This document shows, one piece after another, positions 34,364 through 37,317 of a stretch of DNA of 37,317 nt. The notes under the pieces were generated by a model. The model was not told the origin of the DNA. It ran no database searches and worked only from the letters and a program-made list of their open reading frames with translations. Position 1 is the stretch's first letter, and each line of letters begins with the position of its first letter. Both the position numbers and the translations under genes were made by a program. The stretch lies in NCBI RefSeq assembly GCF_002014975.1, contig NZ_MUXV01000024.1, forward strand, positions 26,090-63,406, in the 5' to 3' direction. Source of the stretch: Moraxella bovis. Lineage in GTDB: Bacteria > Pseudomonadota > Gammaproteobacteria > Pseudomonadales > Moraxellaceae.

Positions 34364-35569
34364 ATGTCAAATTTTTTGCCCCCTGCCGAACAACTTGAAC
34401 TTCTAAAACGTGGCGTGGTTGAGATTTATTCCGAAGAAGATTTGTTAAAAAAACTCGCCCTAGGTCGCCCTTTGCGTATCAAGCTTGGTATGGACCCCAC
34501 CGCCCCTGATTTGCATTTTGGACATACAGTTGTTCTTAACAAATTGCGTGCCTTTCAAGAATTGGGGCATGAAGTGCTGTTTCTTATCGGCGACTACACC
34601 GCTCGCATTGGCGACCCGTCTGGCAAAAACGCAACTCGTCCGCCCCTATCCGAAGAGCAGGTCAAGGCAAATGCCGAAACTTACGCCAAGCAAGTCTTTA
34701 AAATCCTAGACAAAGACAAAACCACCATTATGTTTAACTCTGATTGGTTTTCCAAAATGAGTGCAGGCGACATGATACAGCTAGCCAGTCAGCTTACTGT
34801 GTCTCGAATGCTTGAACGTGATGACTTTTCTAAGCGTTATAACAGCCAAACCCCAATCGCCATTCACGAATTTTTGTACCCCCTTGTGCAAGGCTATGAC
34901 AGCATTGCCATGGAAGCCGATGTGGAGATTGGCGGAACTGACCAAACCTTTAATGTGCTTATGGGGCGTACCCTACAAGGTCGCTATGGCAAAGAGCCAC
35001 AGGTGTGTCTGACCATGCCTCTTTTGGAAGGCTTGGACGGTGTACAAAAAATGTCCAAATCGCTTGGCAACTACATCGGCATTGACGAACCTGCGGGCAT
35101 GATGTACCAAAAAATCCTATCCATGCCCGACACGCTCATCGCTCGCTATTTTGAGCTTTTGAGCTTTAAGCCGATGAGTGAAGTGAATGCCTTACTTGAT
35201 GACATGGCAAACGGTCGCAATCCGCAAGAAATCAAAAAAATCCTAGCCCATGAGCTGATTGAGCGTTTTCACGATAAAGAAAGTGCGGAGAATGCCCATA
35301 AATCAGCAGGGAATCGCTTGGCGGACGGAGAATTACCGATTGATTTGCCAGAAGTTACGCTAAGCGTTGATGGGGATAAACTGTTTATCGCTCAGCTATT
35401 AAATCAAGCAGGATTGGTAAAAAATTCGGCACAAGCCAAAGACGCTCTAAAAAACGGCTCGGTCAAAGTAGATGGTGCTGTCGTTGGAGCAGATTTTGCC
35501 GTAGAAAAAGGACAAACGGTGGTGGTACAGGCAGGGAAGAAAGCGTTTGCTAGGGTGAGTGTAGCTTGA
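34364..35569 (+). CDS. tyrS: Tyrosyl-tRNA synthetase (TyrRZ-like)
   Basis: A 401-residue class I synthetase that attaches tyrosine to tRNA-Tyr. HFGH at 51-54 is the HIGH motif and KMSKS at 229-233 is exact. The N-terminal [13 protein letters not shown] layout and total length are typical of the shorter TyrZ-type enzyme of Pseudomonas and relatives. The C-terminal S4 domain (about 340-401) contains [33 protein letters not shown] precedes ATG at 34364 by five bases; an upstream start would add an unlikely hydrophobic extension. Confidence 0.97.
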   Translation: MSNFLPPAEQLELLKRGVVEIYSEEDLLKKLALGRPLRIKLGMDPTAPDLHFGHTVVLNKLRAFQELGHEVLFLIGDYTARIGDPSGKNATRPPLSEEQVKANAETYAKQVFKILDKDKTTIMFNSDWFSKMSAGDMIQLASQLTVSRMLERDDFSKRYNSQTPIAIHEFLYPLVQGYDSIAMEADVEIGGTDQTFNVLMGRTLQGRYGKEPQVCLTMPLLEGLDGVQKMSKSLGNYIGIDEPAGMMYQKILSMPDTLIARYFELLSFKPMSEVNALLDDMANGRNPQEIKKILAHELIERFHDKESAENAHKSAGNRLADGELPIDLPEVTLSVDGDKLFIAQLLNQAGLVKNSAQAKDALKNGSVKVDGAVVGADFAVEKGQTVVVQAGKKAFARVSVA

Positions 35570-35583
35570 TTAAGGATAAAAAA

Positions 35584-35988
35584 GTGAAAGTTATTTCTCT
35601 AAAAACAGGTCAAGAGATTTATGGGGTTATTTATAAAAATAACCCTAGCCAAATCCAAGAGATTTTAAACAAGCCAAAAGTTTTGCAAGGTGGACATGCT
35701 ACAGCTAAAGAAGCTCAGAAGTACGCCCAGCCACTTTTAATTACTTTTAATCTCTGCTATTTTCAAAAAAGCGATATGGACAATGATGAGAATTCTTATT
35801 TATTTAATAAAGTACCAAGCAATCATTGTATAGTGGGGGTATTTAATGAAATAGGTGATAAAAATCACATTTACATACTAAGAAATAACAACAATGATAT
35901 CATTGCTTTGAATAAGAATATTTTGGAAGGTGAAATTAGAAATATCACTGTGAGAAATTTTATTGAGAATTTTTTGTTAATTAACTAA
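35584..35988 (+). CDS. Uncharacterised AT-rich protein, first gene of a two-gene insert
   Basis: About 134 residues, beginning at GTG 35584 with AAGGA seven bases upstream; a TTG at 35566 would overlap the tyrS stop. It reads KVISLKTGQEIYGVIYKNN, then KPKVLQGGHATAKEAQKYAQ, and a C-terminal Asn-rich strand-rich region (ILRNNNNDIIALNKNILEGE). No catalytic motif, membrane helix or family is recognised. Its codon use is much more AT-rich than tyrS and FKBP on either side, suggesting transfer. It lies five bases before the restriction-endonuclease-like gene and is likely its partner (inference). Confidence 0.6.
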   Translation: MKVISLKTGQEIYGVIYKNNPSQIQEILNKPKVLQGGHATAKEAQKYAQPLLITFNLCYFQKSDMDNDENSYLFNKVPSNHCIVGVFNEIGDKNHIYILRNNNNDIIALNKNILEGEIRNITVRNFIENFLLIN

Positions 35989-35993
35989 AAAGT

Positions 35994-36479
35994 ATGAAGT
36001 CATCAGAAATTATAGATTTGTTATTGCAAGCACAATCTTATGCTGAAAAAAGTCATGGGATTTCAAATATTTTGCAGCCAGGTATTATAAAAGAATTGAT
36101 CATGGCTGAAATATTAGGTCATCAGCTTATACCGCAAAAAGATCTTCCTGACGCCAAAGATGAGAGTGGTAATTTTTATGAATATTTGGCTAGTATCAGA
36201 AGGGTTAATACAAAAACAAATAAGGGTTGCAGTTTTCAAATGGATAGAATTACAAAAAGCAATCTATCAAGAATAACTAGAAATCGTGCATTTTATTTTG
36301 GTATTTTTAAGAATCATTTGGAGATTGAGCAAATATGGATTGTTGAAATACCATTAGTATTATCCGAAGTTGAAAGACAGTTAAAAAGATGCAAAAATGA
36401 TATAGCTCATGTAAATTTTCTATTAAAATGGCTTGAGACTAATGGCAAATTAATCTATCAAGTGCAGAATTATGAATGA
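35994..36479 (+). CDS. Restriction-endonuclease-like (PD-(D/E)XK-type) protein, unconfirmed
   Basis: A 161-residue protein. The pattern [17 protein letters not shown], then [18 protein letters not shown] and [28 protein letters not shown] resembles small type II restriction enzymes and relatives, where an E-rich helix is followed by D-x(n)-EYK and a G-x-FQ-DRI block. Here the last motif reads EYL, so the lysine is not in the usual place and activity may be lost or use another lysine. No methyltransferase is next to it. The gene is AT-rich like its upstream neighbour, and its stop overlaps the DUF1653 start by eight bases. Confidence 0.55.
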   Translation: MKSSEIIDLLLQAQSYAEKSHGISNILQPGIIKELIMAEILGHQLIPQKDLPDAKDESGNFYEYLASIRRVNTKTNKGCSFQMDRITKSNLSRITRNRAFYFGIFKNHLEIEQIWIVEIPLVLSEVERQLKRCKNDIAHVNFLLKWLETNGKLIYQVQNYE

Positions 36480-36699
36480 TGTAAATTTAAAAACAGGCAT
36501 CTACCGCCATTACAAAGGTAACCTTTACCAAGTCTTACACACCGCTCGCCATTCCGAAACCGAAGAGATTCTTGTTGTCTATCGTGCCTTATATGGCGAT
36601 TATGGGGTGTGGGTACGCTCTTTGACGATGTTTTGTGAAAGTGTAAAGATTGACGGCAAGACCTTGCCACGTTTTGAGCTTGTTAAGGAGCTATCATGA
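36472..36699 (+). CDS. DUF1653 family small protein
   Basis: A 75-residue protein with the DUF1653 core: [46 protein letters not shown] and a terminal PRFELVK. Function is unknown. It overlaps both neighbours (start inside the previous gene, and its stop overlaps the FKBP start by four bases), so it is translationally coupled. Confidence 0.9.
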   Translation: MNDVNLKTGIYRHYKGNLYQVLHTARHSETEEILVVYRALYGDYGVWVRSLTMFCESVKIDGKTLPRFELVKELS

Positions 36700-37094
36700 G
36701 CAAATTTGAAATCATTGACCTTGTCATCGGCACAGGCAAAATGTGTGAGCGTGGGGCGTTAATCATGGCTCACTACACAGGCACGCTCACGGACGGCAGT
36801 GAGTTTGACTCATCGCACAGCCGTGGACAAGCCTTTGAGACTGTCATCGGTACAGGGCGTGTGATTAAGGGTTGGGATTTGGGCGTATTGGGGAGCGAGA
36901 TTGGCGAAAAACTGCTTGCCAAATGGGGTATAAGCGTGGATTTGCCAGCGTGCGAGCCGATGAGAGTTGGCGGAAAAAGACGGCTTATCGTTCCTGCTTT
37001 TTTAGGTTATGGCGAGCGTGCGGTGGGTAAGATTCCGCCTAATTCGGATTTGGTGTTTGAGATTGAGCTGATTGACGTCAAAACAAGAGATTAA
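36696..37094 (+). CDS. FKBP-type peptidyl-prolyl cis-trans isomerase
   Basis: A 132-residue single-domain FKBP without a signal peptide. [47 protein letters not shown] is the binding-pocket region (Y, F, D, V-I and W conserved), and [34 protein letters not shown] is the typical C-terminal part. An insert ([11 protein letters not shown]) sits between them, about 12 residues longer than minimal FKBPs. Proline isomerisation for cytosolic protein folding is the expected activity. Confidence 0.94.
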   Translation: MSKFEIIDLVIGTGKMCERGALIMAHYTGTLTDGSEFDSSHSRGQAFETVIGTGRVIKGWDLGVLGSEIGEKLLAKWGISVDLPACEPMRVGGKRRLIVPAFLGYGERAVGKIPPNSDLVFEIELIDVKTRD

Positions 37095-37150
37095 ATATTT
37101 ATAAAAATCAATAACTTATAAATATTTCTAAAAAATTACTACAAAAAGAC

Positions 37151-37178
37151 TTTACAACTCAAAACTATCCTGTATAAT
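37151..37178 (+). promoter_or_regulatory. Strong sigma70 promoter, possible stable-RNA promoter P1
   Basis: TTTACA (37151-37156), 16 bases, TATAAT (37173-37178), followed by a leader with several inverted repeats. A second -35, TTGACA, lies at the extreme right edge. tyrS followed by an rRNA operon is the arrangement in Pseudomonas, so an rRNA operon just outside the window is likely. Confidence 0.6.
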
Positions 37179-37223
37179 ACGCACTCATTCAAGCAATGGT
37201 TGGTTACAAAACACCAACAAAAC

Positions 37224-37294
37224 GAAGTTTGAATACTTTTGAAAGAATTTAAAAGTTAGTTAAACTAAAAACAAACTTCTAAAAACTTTCAAAA
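37224..37294 (+). repeat. Interleaved inverted repeats in the leader
   Basis: GAAGTTTG (37224-37231) pairs with CAAACTTC (37272-37279), and TTTTGAAAG (37237-37245) with CTTTCAAAA (37286-37294). The order A-B-A'-B' is pseudoknot-like or gives alternative folds. A smaller hairpin GTTGGT/ACCAAC lies at 37199-37218. Confidence 0.5.
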
Positions 37295-37310
37295 AAATTA
37301 AAAAAACTGC

Positions 37311-37316
37311 TTGACA
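37311..37316 (+). promoter_or_regulatory. Consensus -35 box at the window edge (second promoter)
   Basis: Perfect TTGACA; the -10 box would lie beyond the end of the window. Confidence 0.5.
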
Positions 37317-37317
37317 T

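Noticed and set aside
35994..36479. Calling a complete restriction-modification system
   Set aside because: No methyltransferase motifs (FxGxG, NPPY, DPPY, PCQ) occur in either gene of the insert or next to it.
1..37317. CRISPR arrays, phage structural genes, integrases or toxin-antitoxin pairs of known type
   Set aside because: No regularly spaced direct repeats, cas-like proteins, integrase motif or phage proteins were seen; repeats present are inverted and irregularly spaced.

Overview
The window looks like chromosomal DNA of a Moraxellaceae bacterium, most likely a Moraxella species. This is inferred from gene content and protein character, not from a database match. Supporting context: a lolB-ispE-tRNA-Gln-prs block and an anmK/tyrS divergent pair in the gammaproteobacterial style, moderate GC with very AT-rich gaps, and many short dispersed palindromic repeats. 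Most genes lie on the minus strand.

Layout. 1-2.4 kb: a DUF442-type phosphatase/sulfurtransferase-like protein, trpE, and a convergent Cys-cluster protein. 2.4-6.4 kb: a compact minus-strand cluster consisting of a WYL-domain regulator, a Gly/Ala-rich hydrophobic-core protein and a 544-residue HNH-like, coiled-coil, membrane-segment protein. It has a near-consensus promoter and faces a small XRE regulator; this is the best candidate here for an undescribed (defence or conflict) system. 6.7-12.4 kb: an AI-2E family permease, a frameshifted HNH gene, a DUF188 protein overlapping a Fic AMPylase-like gene, a small membrane protein, purK and purE. 12.6-18 kb: a metallophosphoesterase, a YcgN-type protein, a membrane protein, a CorC/YbeX-type CBS protein and murJ. 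18.4-24 kb: a decayed EamA permease, ampD, an exported DUF4105 protein, an RNA methyltransferase, a small membrane protein and fbp. 24-31.6 kb: gene-poor islands full of repeats alternating with the prs, tandem tRNA-Gln, ispE and lolB block and a large TPR protein. 31.6-37.3 kb: a CapA-like protein, anmK, tyrS, a two-gene AT-rich insert with a restriction-endonuclease-like protein, a DUF1653 protein, an FKBP isomerase, and tandem promoter elements at the right edge that probably drive an rRNA operon just outside.

Housekeeping themes are peptidoglycan synthesis and recycling (murJ, ampD, anmK), purine and PRPP metabolism (purE, purK, prs), tryptophan (trpE), isoprenoids (ispE), gluconeogenesis (fbp) and lipoprotein export (lolB). 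Accessory themes are the WYL cluster, HNH and Fic genes, the nuclease-like pair after tyrS, and at least three families of small non-coding repeats. One 133-bp repeat has a clean 8-bp target duplication, and a second copy sits inside another repeat, which shows past mobility.
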